From the NCBI GenBank assembly GCA_905182135.1, contig CAJJAG010000006.1, positions 490,809 through 554,808 of the forward strand: DNA of 64,000 nucleotides, given 5' to 3'. The notes below the pieces were generated by a model that searched no databases, had not been told where the DNA came from, and was given only the letters and a program-made list of their open reading frames with translations. Position numbers and translations under genes: made by a program. The DNA is from an uncultured Acidimicrobiaceae bacterium (GTDB lineage: Bacteria > Actinomycetota > Acidimicrobiia > Acidimicrobiales > UBA10347). This document shows, one piece after another, positions 27,425 to 36,664 of the stretch. Every line of letters starts with the position of its first letter. The first letter of the stretch is position 1.

Positions 27425-28921
27425 CTACCAGTCCTTTTCGCCGGACCACTCGTCGTTGGTCCCGTCAGCAACATCTGCCACGCCGCCCGGAGCTTCACCG
27501 GTTTGCAATTCTATTTCGACCACTGGTGCAGAGGTTTCTACGACGGTCTCTTTGTCACCGGTGGACACGACAGCGCGAGAAGCGACCGCAGGCTCAGCTG
27601 TGACGTCAGCCGTGGCCACCACTCGAGGGACGATCTGAACAACGTCGGCTGGTAGGTCACCAGGTGCAGCGTCAAGAGAAGGGGCCGCTGGAGGCACAAG
27701 GTCAGCACCGGACTCCCCAATCTGCACGGGCATCACGGGAACGGTTGGCTTTCCTGGACCCCTATAGTGCTGCGACTGAGGTAGAGGCTGCGCCGGTTGC
27801 GCATCCGGGCCTGCGGGGTACGGCGCCGGATACTGACCCGGATACGGCTGATGCTGTCCCCATTGCTGGGGATAGCCGGGATAGGGCTGGGGATAGCCAG
27901 CGGCATAACCAGGCGCCATGGCTGCAAGCTGCGGCTGCTGTTGCGGCGCTGGTTGTTCCGCTTCAACAGCACCTCGGCGTCGGCGTATCGAACGAATTCC
28001 TCGTTCATCGGAGACGCTGCTGTACACCCAATCATCGGGCCAGATCAACTTAGCGATTCCACCAATTCCGGCCAGCACAGTTCCAAGGATGACAAGGCGG
28101 ATCATGATGCTGACGAGTGGAGCCAGGTTCGCGGCATACACCGCAACAACTGGGTTGGCTGACGACCCTCCCCCTGCAAGCAACGGCACGACGAATCGAA
28201 TCAGGTAGATGACGACGATCAGCACAACGCTGACGCCGACTACACCGCCACCAAATTGGATCGCAGTCGAAGGTCGCCGATCAGCGATAGCAACTGCGCC
28301 TGCAAGTGAGACAATGGCGCCGAGCATGGTGAGCCCACGCCAATTCGGGCCGTTACGCAGCAGGCTCCACAAAAAGTTCATCACGGTTTCGCGGTCCGCT
28401 ACCTTGAAGACGCCGTATCCAATAGGAGGTGCCGTCTGAGTGATCTCAGAGGTTCGAGTATCTGCGGCAAGCTGTGCCCAGATCGGCTGATAGAGCGGCT
28501 GCATATTAAAGAAAATTTCGCCCTTATTACGCAGCAGCGCCGCTGGCTCGAGTGCGGCCGAAGCAACCAGTTCTATTTGGGCGCGGCTTAGTGCGGCGGC
28601 AAACGCCCAGTCATAGATCTCACTATCAAACACATCGAGCAGGACTTCTTCTATCGCCTGATCTCGCGCTATTCGCTCCTCCGTGACGGGATCGAACGCA
28701 GCCTCGTCTGCGTCATCAATCAAGCTGCCAAAGCCGATTTCGGCTTCATCTTCGATGTCGCCTTCTGCCAAGGCGATGATCTCGGTACGAAACCCCACGA
28801 ACAGCCGCTCTCGAATATCAGCGTTCGCGGCAAGCTCGGAAGTGTTCTCAAGGAACGTCTCGGGTGTGTGGAAGTGCTGGTCAACATAACGAAAAACCCC
28901 AGCGAACAAGGCGAGGAGCAC
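27425..28921 (-). CDS. Multi-helix membrane protein with Pro/Gln/Tyr-rich tail
   Basis: 498 aa. A hydrophobic N-terminal helix is followed by a roughly 170-residue soluble domain (probably extracytoplasmic), then four helices at about residues 198-300, and a long disordered cytoplasmic tail with YPQPYPGYPQQWGQ-type repeats and an acidic end. The GTG start at 28921 falls inside the first hydrophobic segment: upstream in-frame codons encode RRIVASGLVAVG, back to a stop at about 28967, without ATG, GTG or TTG. Either translation starts at GTG with a shortened helix or at a non-standard codon. No function can be assigned. Confidence 0.65.
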   Translation of the reverse strand: MLLALFAGVFRYVDQHFHTPETFLENTSELAANADIRERLFVGFRTEIIALAEGDIEDEAEIGFGSLIDDADEAAFDPVTEERIARDQAIEEVLLDVFDSEIYDWAFAAALSRAQIELVASAALEPAALLRNKGEIFFNMQPLYQPIWAQLAADTRTSEITQTAPPIGYGVFKVADRETVMNFLWSLLRNGPNWRGLTMLGAIVSLAGAVAIADRRPSTAIQFGGGVVGVSVVLIVVIYLIRFVVPLLAGGGSSANPVVAVYAANLAPLVSIMIRLVILGTVLAGIGGIAKLIWPDDWVYSSVSDERGIRSIRRRRGAVEAEQPAPQQQPQLAAMAPGYAAGYPQPYPGYPQQWGQHQPYPGQYPAPYPAGPDAQPAQPLPQSQHYRGPGKPTVPVMPVQIGESGADLVPPAAPSLDAAPGDLPADVVQIVPRVVATADVTAEPAVASRAVVSTGDKETVVETSAPVVEIELQTGEAPGGVADVADGTNDEWSGEKDW

Positions 28922-29089
28922 ACCGACAGCAACCAGTCCACTTGCAACTATTCGTCGGATATCGCTACTCCAGCGCTAGGGCCACTCCTGTAGCAGCCAA
29001 CAAACGCACGTTAATACCTCGGCGGCTCAAAATCGATCCAGCACGCAAAGGACTGGGCCTTAATCCCATAAAGCATGAACAATGCAATG

Positions 29090-29144
29090 AGATCAAACAC
29101 GTGCATAGAGATCAAACACGTGCATAGAGATCAAACACGTGCAT
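29090..29144 (+). repeat. 19-bp tandem repeat, three copies
   Basis: AGATCAAACACGTGCATAG occurs at 29090-29108 and 29109-29127 and, minus its last two bases, at 29128-29144. The copies are identical. Each contains the palindrome CACGTG. Confidence 0.85.
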
Positions 29145-29353
29145 GCCCACCTTTTCCATGCCGTTCCCGAGCCACCAACGATTATGGGATCCAACAGCCA
29201 GATGGCGCCAAGTCCCGGGACCAGGTGAACAAGCCCCACTCGCAGCGGCGAGCTGAAGCAACATTGGGACTCGACGTGCTCGCACAAACCGTCGTTGGAG
29301 TGTTCTACCCCAGCGCCCGAGGCCTCTTCTAACACCCATCTTTTTAAGAGATT

Positions 29354-29367
29354 GACAAGAATTTGTC
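29354..29367 (+). promoter_or_regulatory. Inverted repeat upstream of the response regulator
   Basis: GACAA and TTGTC face each other across four bases, 46 bases before the start codon. It is a possible autoregulatory site for the encoded OmpR-family protein; this is inference from position and symmetry only. Confidence 0.25.
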
Positions 29368-29412
29368 TCCAGCGATCGAGCCGCGACTCACCGTTGCTTA
29401 CGATGTACAAAC

Positions 29413-30102
29413 ATGCCGACCACTTCGACCATCTTGATCGCCGAAGATGACCGAGCTGCGCGTCAGGCACTCGAGCGGGCCTTGCAGTTCGAGGGGTACG
29501 CAGTGCTAACTGCATCTGATGGGGGCAAGGCTCTCGAGTTCTTAGGAAACAACGAGCCAGATGCCATCGTGCTCGACGTGATGATGCCTGGGATCGATGG
29601 CCTCACCGTCTGCCGGCGAATCCGTGACAAGGGACTTCGCGTACCAGTTCTCATGCTGACAGCTCGACACGAGATCGCTGATCGTGTCGCCGGTCTCGAT
29701 GCCGGAGCAGATGACTACCTCGTCAAGCCCTACGCGCTCGACGAACTACTCGCCCGCCTACGAGCGTTGCTGCGACGCACCAGCGTGACCGGAACCGATG
29801 GATCCACGATCGAACTCGGCGACTTGACACTCGATGCGGCTGCACGTCGCATCACACGCGACAGCCGGGTCATTGACCTAACCAAGACCGAATTCGACCT
29901 ACTTGAAATACTCGTACACAACAAAGGCATCGTGCTGACCCGCGATGTTATCTACGAGCGCATCTGGGGTTTCGACTTCGAAACGGGATCAAAGTCCCTC
30001 GATGTGTACATCGGGTATTTACGACGAAAGCTCGAGGCAGACGATTCATCACGTCTCATTCACACCGTGCGCGGCGTCGGCTACGTCGCCCGCGAGAGCT
30101 AG
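29413..30102 (+). CDS. OmpR-family response regulator (MprA-like)
   Basis: Two-domain DNA-binding response regulator of 229 aa. The receiver domain has acidic residues EDD at about 11-13, the phosphoacceptor Asp in IVLDVMMPG near residue 55, Thr in LMLTARH near 83 and Lys in YLVKPYALDEL near 105. The C-terminal winged helix has LTKTEFDLLEILVHN and ends KSLDVYIGYLRRKLE with HTVRGVGYV. It abuts the kinase gene with no gap (TAG-ATG). The sequence resembles MprA of actinobacteria, but the signal cannot be inferred from neighbours. Confidence 0.93.
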   Translation: MPTTSTILIAEDDRAARQALERALQFEGYAVLTASDGGKALEFLGNNEPDAIVLDVMMPGIDGLTVCRRIRDKGLRVPVLMLTARHEIADRVAGLDAGADDYLVKPYALDELLARLRALLRRTSVTGTDGSTIELGDLTLDAAARRITRDSRVIDLTKTEFDLLEILVHNKGIVLTRDVIYERIWGFDFETGSKSLDVYIGYLRRKLEADDSSRLIHTVRGVGYVARES

Positions 30103-31530
30103 ATGAGCCTCCGCAGCCGAATCGCATTACTCGTTGGGGTCACCGTGCTACTTGCATCGGCGATTGGTGGCATAGGTACCACGCTCAGTTCACGCAGCGT
30201 CGGCCGAGACCGCATCGACAGCGTTCTACTCAACGTCTCAGAAGCGTTCCAGGTCGAAAGCCCACGCCTGGCCGATCAACTTCAGTTCGCGTTCGAGGCC
30301 CGCCGATCCACTTGCGACACGGCCGATGACGCCGAAAGTGACAGCGAGCTCGAAGCTGAGCCCGACCGCCGGAGTCGATTCCTTTTGCTGGCTGAGTTCG
30401 CGAGCAACATGCAGGTTCTCCGGCCTAACGGCACAGTCTTCACAGCATGTCAGACACTGCCGATCTCAGCCGAGGAAACTGCTCTCGCTACCAGCGGTAA
30501 CGGCACCAACTTTCGGACTGTCTCCGTTGAAGGCGAACGCTTTCGATTGCTAACCCGCGGCTTCGGTGACATCGGTGCCGTGCAATTCACCCACAGTCTC
30601 GAGCTCACCGAAGACACACTTCGTAGCTTTCTTGTGCGCAGTGTGATCTTTGGTCTGCTCGGCGCAATCTGCGCTGGGGCTGTCGGCTGGATGTTCGCAA
30701 AGCGAGCCACGGATCCAGTGAAACGCCTGAGCAAGGCGGCAGAACATGTTGCTCGAACCCAGGACCTAGGCGAGCGAATCGCAGTGGACGGCGACGACGA
30801 GATCGGGGCGCTCGCGTCCAGCTTCAACACGATGCTGTTGTCACTTGATACATCGAGAGAACAACAGAAACGTTTAGTGCAAGACGCCAGCCACGAGCTG
30901 CGCACACCATTGACCAGCATGCGGACCAACGTTGAGTTGTTGCAGCGATACGCAGAAATCAACTCCGAGGTCCGTGCCCAAATACTCGATGACATCAGCA
31001 CTGAGCTACACGAACTCACCCAGCTCACGATCGAGCTGGTGGACTCTGCAACCGAAGTGCCCACCACGCTGCAATTACGCGATGAGATCGACCTAGCCGC
31101 GTTAGTCAACTCGTGCATCGAACGGGCGCGCAGACGCCATCATCGAACGTTCACCGTACGGACCACGACCGCGCCGAATGGGACGGTTCATGGAGACAGC
31201 GCTCTGCTCAGCCGAGCGGTCACCAACCTGGTCAACAACGCTGTCAAGTTCAGCGATCACGACACCGAGATAGATATCGCTGTTTCCATCGGTGAACTGA
31301 CCGTCAGCGACCGAGGACCCGGTATTCCAGCCGACGATCTTCCGTTCGTATTCGACCGCTTCTACCGCGCGACCACGGCCCGGTCTGCACCAGGGTCTGG
31401 ATTGGGCCTAGCCATTGTCAAGCAGATCGTCAGCGGCCACGGCGGCACGGTACGCGCCGCCAACCGGCTCGACGGTGGTGCCCAAATCGGCTTCTCGCTA
31501 CCCGTCGTGACGGCCACACAGCTCGATTGA
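30103..31530 (+). CDS. Sensor histidine kinase (MprB-like)
   Basis: Membrane histidine kinase of 475 aa that would phosphorylate the regulator encoded directly upstream. A first helix at about residues 8-26 and a second at about 178-200 flank an extracytoplasmic sensor domain of about 150 aa; HAMP follows (KRATDPVKRLSKAAEH), then the H-box DASHELRTPLTSM near residue 262, the N-box NLVNNAVKFSD near 370, G1 DRGPGIPADD and G2 GSGLGLAIVKQI. The last 33 bases overlap, antisense, the 3' end of maf. Confidence 0.93.
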   Translation: MSLRSRIALLVGVTVLLASAIGGIGTTLSSRSVGRDRIDSVLLNVSEAFQVESPRLADQLQFAFEARRSTCDTADDAESDSELEAEPDRRSRFLLLAEFASNMQVLRPNGTVFTACQTLPISAEETALATSGNGTNFRTVSVEGERFRLLTRGFGDIGAVQFTHSLELTEDTLRSFLVRSVIFGLLGAICAGAVGWMFAKRATDPVKRLSKAAEHVARTQDLGERIAVDGDDEIGALASSFNTMLLSLDTSREQQKRLVQDASHELRTPLTSMRTNVELLQRYAEINSEVRAQILDDISTELHELTQLTIELVDSATEVPTTLQLRDEIDLAALVNSCIERARRRHHRTFTVRTTTAPNGTVHGDSALLSRAVTNLVNNAVKFSDHDTEIDIAVSIGELTVSDRGPGIPADDLPFVFDRFYRATTARSAPGSGLGLAIVKQIVSGHGGTVRAANRLDGGAQIGFSLPVVTATQLD

Positions 31531-32169
31531 ACACACACCTTCGCCCAGCGCTGCACGGCGAGCACCGGTCATCAGGTCTGTGTGCTCTAGTGCAGGGCGA
31601 AGCAGTCGACCCACGGCACACAAGGGCAAGCCGACCACATTCGACCAGCAGCCACGAACCGACCGGATGAACGGGGTCGCTTCCGCCTGCAGCGCTAGCC
31701 CACCGGCCTTATCCATCCCGACGCCGGTGGCTGCATAGCTCTCGATAGCAGCAGCCGTGAGTATCTGCAGTTCCACAGTGGTTGTGACGAGCTCGATTGC
31801 AGGCATCGCTCCTCGGTCGCCGACACACACTGCAGTGGCGATAGTCAGAGGACGCCCCGACATATATTCGAGCATGCTCACGACCTGGCCAGGCGCACCG
31901 GGCTTGCCTAAAACTGCCCCGTCACACGCCACCAGGGTGTCCGCCGTCAGCAGCAGCCTGTGTTCTGAGCCCTCGGGGAACGCTGCGAATTTTGCCCGGG
32001 CAATCCGTTCAACGATGACTCCCAGATTCTGCTCGCCGGGGTCGACGAACGATTCCTCGTCGATAGCGACTGCTTCGACGTCAAAAGTCAGCTCAAGAGA
32101 AGCAAGAAGGTCAGCACGCCGCGGCGATGCCGACCCAAGGGTGAACAAGACCGGGATCTGCTTAGCCAC
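31498..32169 (-). CDS. maf: Maf-like nucleotide pyrophosphatase
   Basis: House-cleaning nucleoside triphosphate pyrophosphatase of the Maf/YhdE family, 223 aa. N-terminal FTLGSASPRRADLL is the phosphate-binding motif, LLLTADTLVACDGAVLGKP holds the catalytic Asp and Lys, and IRSVRGCWSNVVGLPL matches the family C-terminal motif. The frame runs far upstream through dus, but the conserved motif fixes the start at a GTG (32169, or the adjacent GTG at 32172), inside the last codons of dus, so maf is translationally coupled to it. The 3' end overlaps the histidine kinase gene by 33 bases on the opposite strand. Confidence 0.85.
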   Translation of the reverse strand: MAKQIPVLFTLGSASPRRADLLASLELTFDVEAVAIDEESFVDPGEQNLGVIVERIARAKFAAFPEGSEHRLLLTADTLVACDGAVLGKPGAPGQVVSMLEYMSGRPLTIATAVCVGDRGAMPAIELVTTTVELQILTAAAIESYAATGVGMDKAGGLALQAEATPFIRSVRGCWSNVVGLPLCAVGRLLRPALEHTDLMTGARRAALGEGVCSIELCGRHDG

Positions 32170-33439
32170 CACTGACGATCGAGTCTGCACCACCGCCGGG
32201 CGGCTGATCGTTATCGCGATCTGCAAGCCATCCTTCCGGAAGATGAACCGCGCGTGGACCACCACTGTGACTGCGTGGCTGGCGCAGTACTCCTGGCGGG
32301 AAGAGCTCGGACGGGTCGACCAGTTCGACGAGCTCGCGCAATTCGGCCAGCGTCGTGAACCGGGCAAACTGGTTACGCATGTCTCCACCGATAGGGAACC
32401 CCATCAGATACCACAGCGCGTGCTTACGGAACTGGCGCAGCGCACCTTCGTTGCCGTACCAATCGACGAGCATCTCGGCGTGACGCAGCATGATCTGGCT
32501 AACTACGGCAAACGAGGGGAGTTCAGGCAGCGGTTGGCCATCGAACGCCGCGGCCAGAGCGCTGAACAGCCACGGCCGTCCGAGACAACCGCGACCGATG
32601 ACTACGCCGTCGCAGTCGGTTTCACGCATCATGGCGAGCGCATCAGCAGGCTCCCAGATGTCGCCGTTGCCAAGCACCGGAATCGATGTCACTGCTTGCT
32701 TCAGTTCACCAATGGCGTGCCATCGAGCATGACCGGAATACAGCTGCTCGGCCGTGCGAGCATGCAGTGCAATAGCAGCACAGCCTTCGTCTTCGCCGAT
32801 GAGGCCTGTCTCGATGAAGGTCATGATGTCGTCATCAACACCCATGCGGAATTTAATCGTGACCGGAATATCGCCTGCGCCATCAACAGCGGCCCGAACA
32901 ATGCGGCGAAGCAACCGGTGCCGAACCGGTAACGCCGCGCCTCCACCGTGTTTGGTCACCTTGGGAACTGGACAGCCAAAATTCATGTCGATGTGGTCAA
33001 CGGCGCCCTGATCGACAAGGCGTCGGACAGTCTCGCCAACCTCTTCAGGAACTGTGCCATACAACTGGATACTGCGGGGCGATTCATCTGCGCCAAACTC
33101 TGCCAGTTTCAGGGTCTTGGGATGATCTTCGAGCCAAGCTCGGGCGGTGATCATCTGGTTCACGTACAACCCGGGCGCGGAGTCGATCGACAACGGTGAT
33201 GCGCCCATCATGCGGCCTTGTTCACCGTGTTCTCGACATAGCGCCCGAAACGGTACGTCGGTGACGCCCGCCATTGGAGCCAAGATCACCGGCGGCCACA
33301 CCACCATCGGACCGATCCGAAGCGCCGGGAACTCGCCGGGCGCAGCACACGCTAGGGCCATGCCCTCGGGCTCGGGAATCACCTGCTCAGGTGGCGTCTG
33401 TACCGATGTCACCCCTCCAGCTTTGCGTGTCCGGCGCAC
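32162..33439 (-). CDS. dus: tRNA-dihydrouridine synthase
   Basis: FMN/NADPH enzyme reducing uridine in the tRNA D-loop, 425 aa, DusB-like. The TIM barrel begins PVILAPMAGVTDVPFR near residue 50; the catalytic Cys is in DMNFGCPVPKVTKHGGGAAL near residue 155 and the FMN phosphate site in IPVLGNGDI and GVVIGRGCLGRPWLF. The domain begins around residue 45, so the first 26-40 residues may be over-long; ATG at 33361 is an alternative start. The C-terminus overlaps the maf start by a few bases. Confidence 0.92.
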   Translation of the reverse strand: MRRTRKAGGVTSVQTPPEQVIPEPEGMALACAAPGEFPALRIGPMVVWPPVILAPMAGVTDVPFRALCREHGEQGRMMGASPLSIDSAPGLYVNQMITARAWLEDHPKTLKLAEFGADESPRSIQLYGTVPEEVGETVRRLVDQGAVDHIDMNFGCPVPKVTKHGGGAALPVRHRLLRRIVRAAVDGAGDIPVTIKFRMGVDDDIMTFIETGLIGEDEGCAAIALHARTAEQLYSGHARWHAIGELKQAVTSIPVLGNGDIWEPADALAMMRETDCDGVVIGRGCLGRPWLFSALAAAFDGQPLPELPSFAVVSQIMLRHAEMLVDWYGNEGALRQFRKHALWYLMGFPIGGDMRNQFARFTTLAELRELVELVDPSELFPPGVLRQPRSHSGGPRAVHLPEGWLADRDNDQPPGGGADSIVSGG

Positions 33440-34193
33440 AATTACACCCTCTTCGCTGCAGCAGCTTTTCTTTGGGGTCCGATTGGCTTAAAGCTAGGTC
33501 GTGCGATGACAGGCTGATGGAGACCACTTCAGCGACGCCAGCGGCCCCGAGGCACCTTAAAAACTACCGATTATCCGCTCCCAACGACGCGGGTGCCGGC
33601 CTCAATGCCTTCGACCTCATCACCCTCGGTGCTATTGCTCTTGGTAGCCGCCGCAGGTTCTTCCCACGAACGCTCAGGCCCTACGTGTGCGCGCATGAGG
33701 TGACGTACGCTTCGTCGATCTTCAAGCACCCCTCGAAAGTGTTGACGCTCACTGACGGGGGTCTTTGTCGTTGTGCCCCATGGTTTCGCCCTCATTTTGG
33801 GAACAACTGGCGCCTCGACATCTACTGACCTACCGCCTGAAACTGCATTCGGCTACTTCATTTGCTCGCTGTTCAGGCTCGTTCTGTGTCCACCATAAAC
33901 CCATAATCAAACCCAACAATCACGACACGTTTATACCCATACCCATACGACCCATGCACAGGTCAGATTTAGCGAGAAGAACGGCGGAGTCGAGAGCGTT
34001 CCAAAGTTCGGCTAAAGGGGACCGAAGAGTCGAGTGCTAAAAACGGCGCCCAAAAAGCGGACCACGCACGAACGGTGACCAACAGTCGTTAAAACCCGCA
34101 GCAAGTCTTTTCAACACCGTGGTAGTTCAACACCGTGGTAGCTCTCACTAGCGACCGTGACGGGTTCGGCAGGCATCCGTTATCTGGAGATAA
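33440..34193. other. Long intergenic region, no supported gene
   Basis: About 750 bases between two minus-strand genes. Open frames here have no ribosome binding site or family resemblance. A perfect 16-bp tandem duplication is at 34111-34142 and a CCCATAC/CCCATACG run near 33940. No tRNA or riboswitch fold is recognised. Confidence 0.4.
34111..34142 (+). repeat. 16-bp direct tandem duplication
   Basis: TTCAACACCGTGGTAG occurs twice end to end, without mismatch, at 34111-34126 and 34127-34142. Confidence 0.85.
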
Positions 34194-34469
34194 TCATCGT
34201 TCGGTTGCAGCGTCGCTGCTAGCGACCGCTGCTGCTGTCGGTGTCTGATCGGCATCGTCAGCAGTAATCAGGCTGCCGAGTGCCCAGACTGCTGCAAGCA
34301 AGCCAAGTGCAATCATCGCAATCGAGCGAGCGAGCGGTGGGCGCTCAAGCTCGCCTTCGGCTAACTGCTCTTGGTCCCGAGGCCGCAGCAACGCCATGAA
34401 ATTTCCAAACGCGAGCGCCGCACCTATCGCGAGCACAAGCAGAGCAAGCAGATTCTCTCCGAAGATCAT
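34194..34469 (-). CDS. Small two-helix membrane protein
   Basis: 91 aa with two hydrophobic helices, at about residues 5-25 and 48-66, separated by a charged loop RPRDQEQLAEGELERPPLAR, and an Ala/Thr-rich polar tail. It has the look of a conserved actinobacterial small membrane protein but I do not know a function. It follows dnaB in the same direction across a 385-base gap, so it probably has its own promoter. Confidence 0.6.
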   Translation of the reverse strand: MIFGENLLALLVLAIGAALAFGNFMALLRPRDQEQLAEGELERPPLARSIAMIALGLLAAVWALGSLITADDADQTPTAAAVASSDAATER

Positions 34470-34854
34470 CGCCTACGATCGTACTCAACGAGCCATCACT
34501 AATAGGTTGGTCACACCGAGCCGATAGCGCCCACCAATTAGTAATGGCTCAATCCGCGTGGCTACGCCCAACGACGCTCGGAGCATGACATAGCCCGCTA
34601 CACGCGGCGCACCTCTGCACTTGCCAAGACCCAAGGCACCGCAGAATCCCCGTGGGGGTCGCCAAACTTTGACCATCTGCGCAGTCTGGAGCAAGTCCTA
34701 GTCGGGGCTATAGGTAGCTTCGTCATGCGTTGAGTCATGCGTTGAGTCATGTGTTGAAAGGAGGCCACTCTCTCCGCAGCAGCACCCATCCAACCACTTC
34801 TGCGCAGCAGTCCTGAACGGACTGTTCCAAGGCCTGAGTCGAATCGTGGCGACG
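34470..34854. other. Intergenic region with 12-bp triplicate
   Basis: About 385 bases between dnaB and the small membrane-protein gene. It contains a 12-bp unit repeated three times (34722-34757). An AAAGGAGG string at 34757-34764 looks like a ribosome binding site on the plus strand but no start codon follows at useful distance. Confidence 0.4.
34722..34757 (+). repeat. 12-bp tandem repeat, three copies
   Basis: GTCATGCGTTGA at 34722-34733 and 34734-34745 and GTCATGTGTTGA at 34746-34757, end to end. Confidence 0.85.
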
Positions 34855-36279
34855 TTAGGTGCGAGCCATGTTGGCGAAACGGGTTTGGTGTCCAAGCCAC
34901 GCCAGACGAACAACACCTGTTGGACCCGCACGGTGTTTCGCGATGATTACCTCAGCCTGGCCTTTATCAGCGCTGTCGAGGTTGTAGACCTCGTCGCGAT
35001 ACAAAAACATCACGATGTCGGCGTCCTGCTCGATAGCACCCGACTCACGGAGGTCGGCCAGCATTGGCCGCTTGTCGGTGCGCTGTTCGAGTCCGCGAGA
35101 GAGCTGTGAGAGCGCAATCACGGGACACTCAAGCTCGCGAGCCAAAATCTTCAGCCCACGGCTAATCTCGGAGATCTCTACCTGACGGTTCTCGGCTTTG
35201 GCTCGGCCGGACATGAGCTGCAGGTAGTCGACAACAACAAGACCCATGTCACCAACCTTGCTCTTGAGCCGACGGGCCTTTGCCCGAATATCCATGACGG
35301 TGATGTTCGGATCGTCATCAATCCAAAGTTGGGCCTTTCCCAAACGGCCCATTGCCTGTGCCAGCTTGGTCCAGTCATCGTCTTTCAGACGTCCATTGCG
35401 GATACTGGTGGCATCGACCTTTGCTTCGGAGCACAACATGCGCTTGCTCAGCTCAAGCTTGCTCATCTCGAGCGAGAACAACAGCACTGGTCGTTGTTCA
35501 TTCATCGCCGCATGAGCCACCAGGTTCAGCGCAAAGCTGGTCTTACCCATAGCCGGGCGGGCCCCAACAACGATCAGGTTGCTTGGCTGCAGGCCTGCGG
35601 TGAGTTCGTCGAGATCAATGAAGCCCGTCGGAATACCAGTGATCGCATCTCCACGGTCATACAGCTGCTCGATGTCATCAAGGGTTTCGCCGAGAAGATC
35701 ATGCATGAAGGCCATTGAGTCGGTAACTCGGCCCTGTGCCACGTTGAAGACCATGGTCTCGGCTTCGTCGACGGCTCGCTGCACATCTTCGGGTTGTGAG
35801 TAGCCGATCTCAGCGATCTCATGTGCCGTTGTGATCAGCGATCGCAAGATCGCGTGTTCGTACACGATACGGGCGTAATGCGATGCGTTAGTCGCTGCAG
35901 GTGTGCCTGCTGACAGCGACATAAGAGCACCGGTGCCAGCTACAGAGTCATCGACACCAGCCCGCGTGAGCTCGTCGTTGACGGTGATGACGTCGACCGC
36001 CTCGCCTCGGCCATACAAGGTGGTAATTGCCGAGAATATGGACTGATGCACCGGCTTATAGAAGTGAGCTGCTTCAACGATCTGGGTCGCATCGATAATT
36101 GCATCAACAGTGAGCAACATGGCACCCAAGAGCGAAGCCTCGGCTTCGACATTGTGAGGCGGGACTTTGGCCGACACCGGCATAGGCATCGATCGAACGT
36201 TGGCGGGCGGGCCGTAGTTCTCAACAGGCTGGTTCACTGTTCTACCTTGCCCGATATCGCTTGATTCTCCAGTGGACAA
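34855..36279 (-). CDS. dnaB: Replicative DNA helicase DnaB
   Basis: Hexameric replication-fork helicase, 474 aa. The N-terminal domain starts at PPHNVEAEASLLGAML near residue 41. The RecA-like domain has Walker A GARPAMGKTSFALN near 225, Walker B VVVDYLQLMSG near 335, and the arginine-finger region RAGPTGVVRLAW near 455. There is no intein, which is worth noting because actinobacterial dnaB often carries one. The first codon is TTG; a GTG 14 codons later (36237) is as likely. Downstream of the rpsF-ssb-rpsR-rplI operon but separated from it by a strong terminator. Confidence 0.96.
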   Translation of the reverse strand: MSTGESSDIGQGRTVNQPVENYGPPANVRSMPMPVSAKVPPHNVEAEASLLGAMLLTVDAIIDATQIVEAAHFYKPVHQSIFSAITTLYGRGEAVDVITVNDELTRAGVDDSVAGTGALMSLSAGTPAATNASHYARIVYEHAILRSLITTAHEIAEIGYSQPEDVQRAVDEAETMVFNVAQGRVTDSMAFMHDLLGETLDDIEQLYDRGDAITGIPTGFIDLDELTAGLQPSNLIVVGARPAMGKTSFALNLVAHAAMNEQRPVLLFSLEMSKLELSKRMLCSEAKVDATSIRNGRLKDDDWTKLAQAMGRLGKAQLWIDDDPNITVMDIRAKARRLKSKVGDMGLVVVDYLQLMSGRAKAENRQVEISEISRGLKILARELECPVIALSQLSRGLEQRTDKRPMLADLRESGAIEQDADIVMFLYRDEVYNLDSADKGQAEVIIAKHRAGPTGVVRLAWLGHQTRFANMART

Positions 36280-36349
36280 GGCTGGGGAAGTGTGGGGATT
36301 TCGGCAAAATTCAGGGGATAACTCTCAGAGAAATGGGGAGTTCTGCTGC

Positions 36350-36401
36350 GTTGCTGTGGATTGTTGCTGTGAATTGTTGCTCTGGATTGTTGCTGCATGC
36401 G
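36350..36401 (+). repeat. 13-bp imperfect tandem repeat, about four copies
   Basis: Units GTTGCTGTGGATT, GTTGCTGTGAATT and GTTGCTCTGGATT follow each other from 36350, then a partial GTTGCTG. It lies between the dnaB start and the terminator of the ribosomal protein operon, i.e. in the dnaB leader or promoter region. The ATTGTTGCT words resemble degenerate TGTGGATAA-type DnaA boxes only loosely; I do not call an origin. Confidence 0.7.
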
Positions 36402-36548
36402 GTTTCGCGACCTGGGTGCCAATAGTCAAGGATGCCACCGGGTCGATTCTGACACGCCGGTGTGACAGCGCGGCCCGAAACCATCAGTCTCCGGCCAGAA
36501 TCGAGTCAGAAGAACAACCAATCAAGCCACCGACGCCGAAGAAAACGG

Positions 36549-36580
36549 CGAAGGCCCGCTTCTTTCGAAGCGGGCCTTCG
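36549..36580 (-). terminator. Strong intrinsic terminator of the rpsF-rplI operon
   Basis: A perfect 14-bp stem, CGAAGGCCCGCTTC against GAAGCGGGCCTTCG, closes a four-base loop. Read on the minus strand it is followed by CCGTTTTCTT. It lies about 85 bases after the rplI stop codon and before dnaB. It separates the ribosomal protein operon from the helicase gene. Confidence 0.85.
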
Positions 36581-36664
36581 TCAAATCTCGTGATTGTGAT
36601 CTTCGCTACTGCGAGTTTCGAGCCCTAGGGCGAGAAACTCGTTTAGTAACGGAGCAAACAGTAA

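Larger units (their letters stand above)
28922..29412. other. Divergent intergenic region with tandem repeat and regulator site candidate
   Basis: About 490 bases before the response-regulator gene. It holds a three-copy 19-bp tandem repeat (29090-29144) and an inverted repeat GACAA-GAAT-TTGTC at 29354-29367, 45 bases before the regulator start and overlapping a TTGACA-like box. MprA-type regulators often control their own promoters, so this is a reasonable autoregulation candidate. No gene is seen. Confidence 0.4.

Noticed and set aside
31757..32932. 391-codon plus-strand frame over maf and dus
   Set aside because: Antisense to two well-supported genes; its translation is low-complexity Thr/Ser/Arg sequence.
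36280..36550. Replication origin near dnaB
   Set aside because: The GTTGCTGTGGATT repeats only loosely resemble DnaA boxes, and dnaA, dnaN, gyrB or rpmH are not present.
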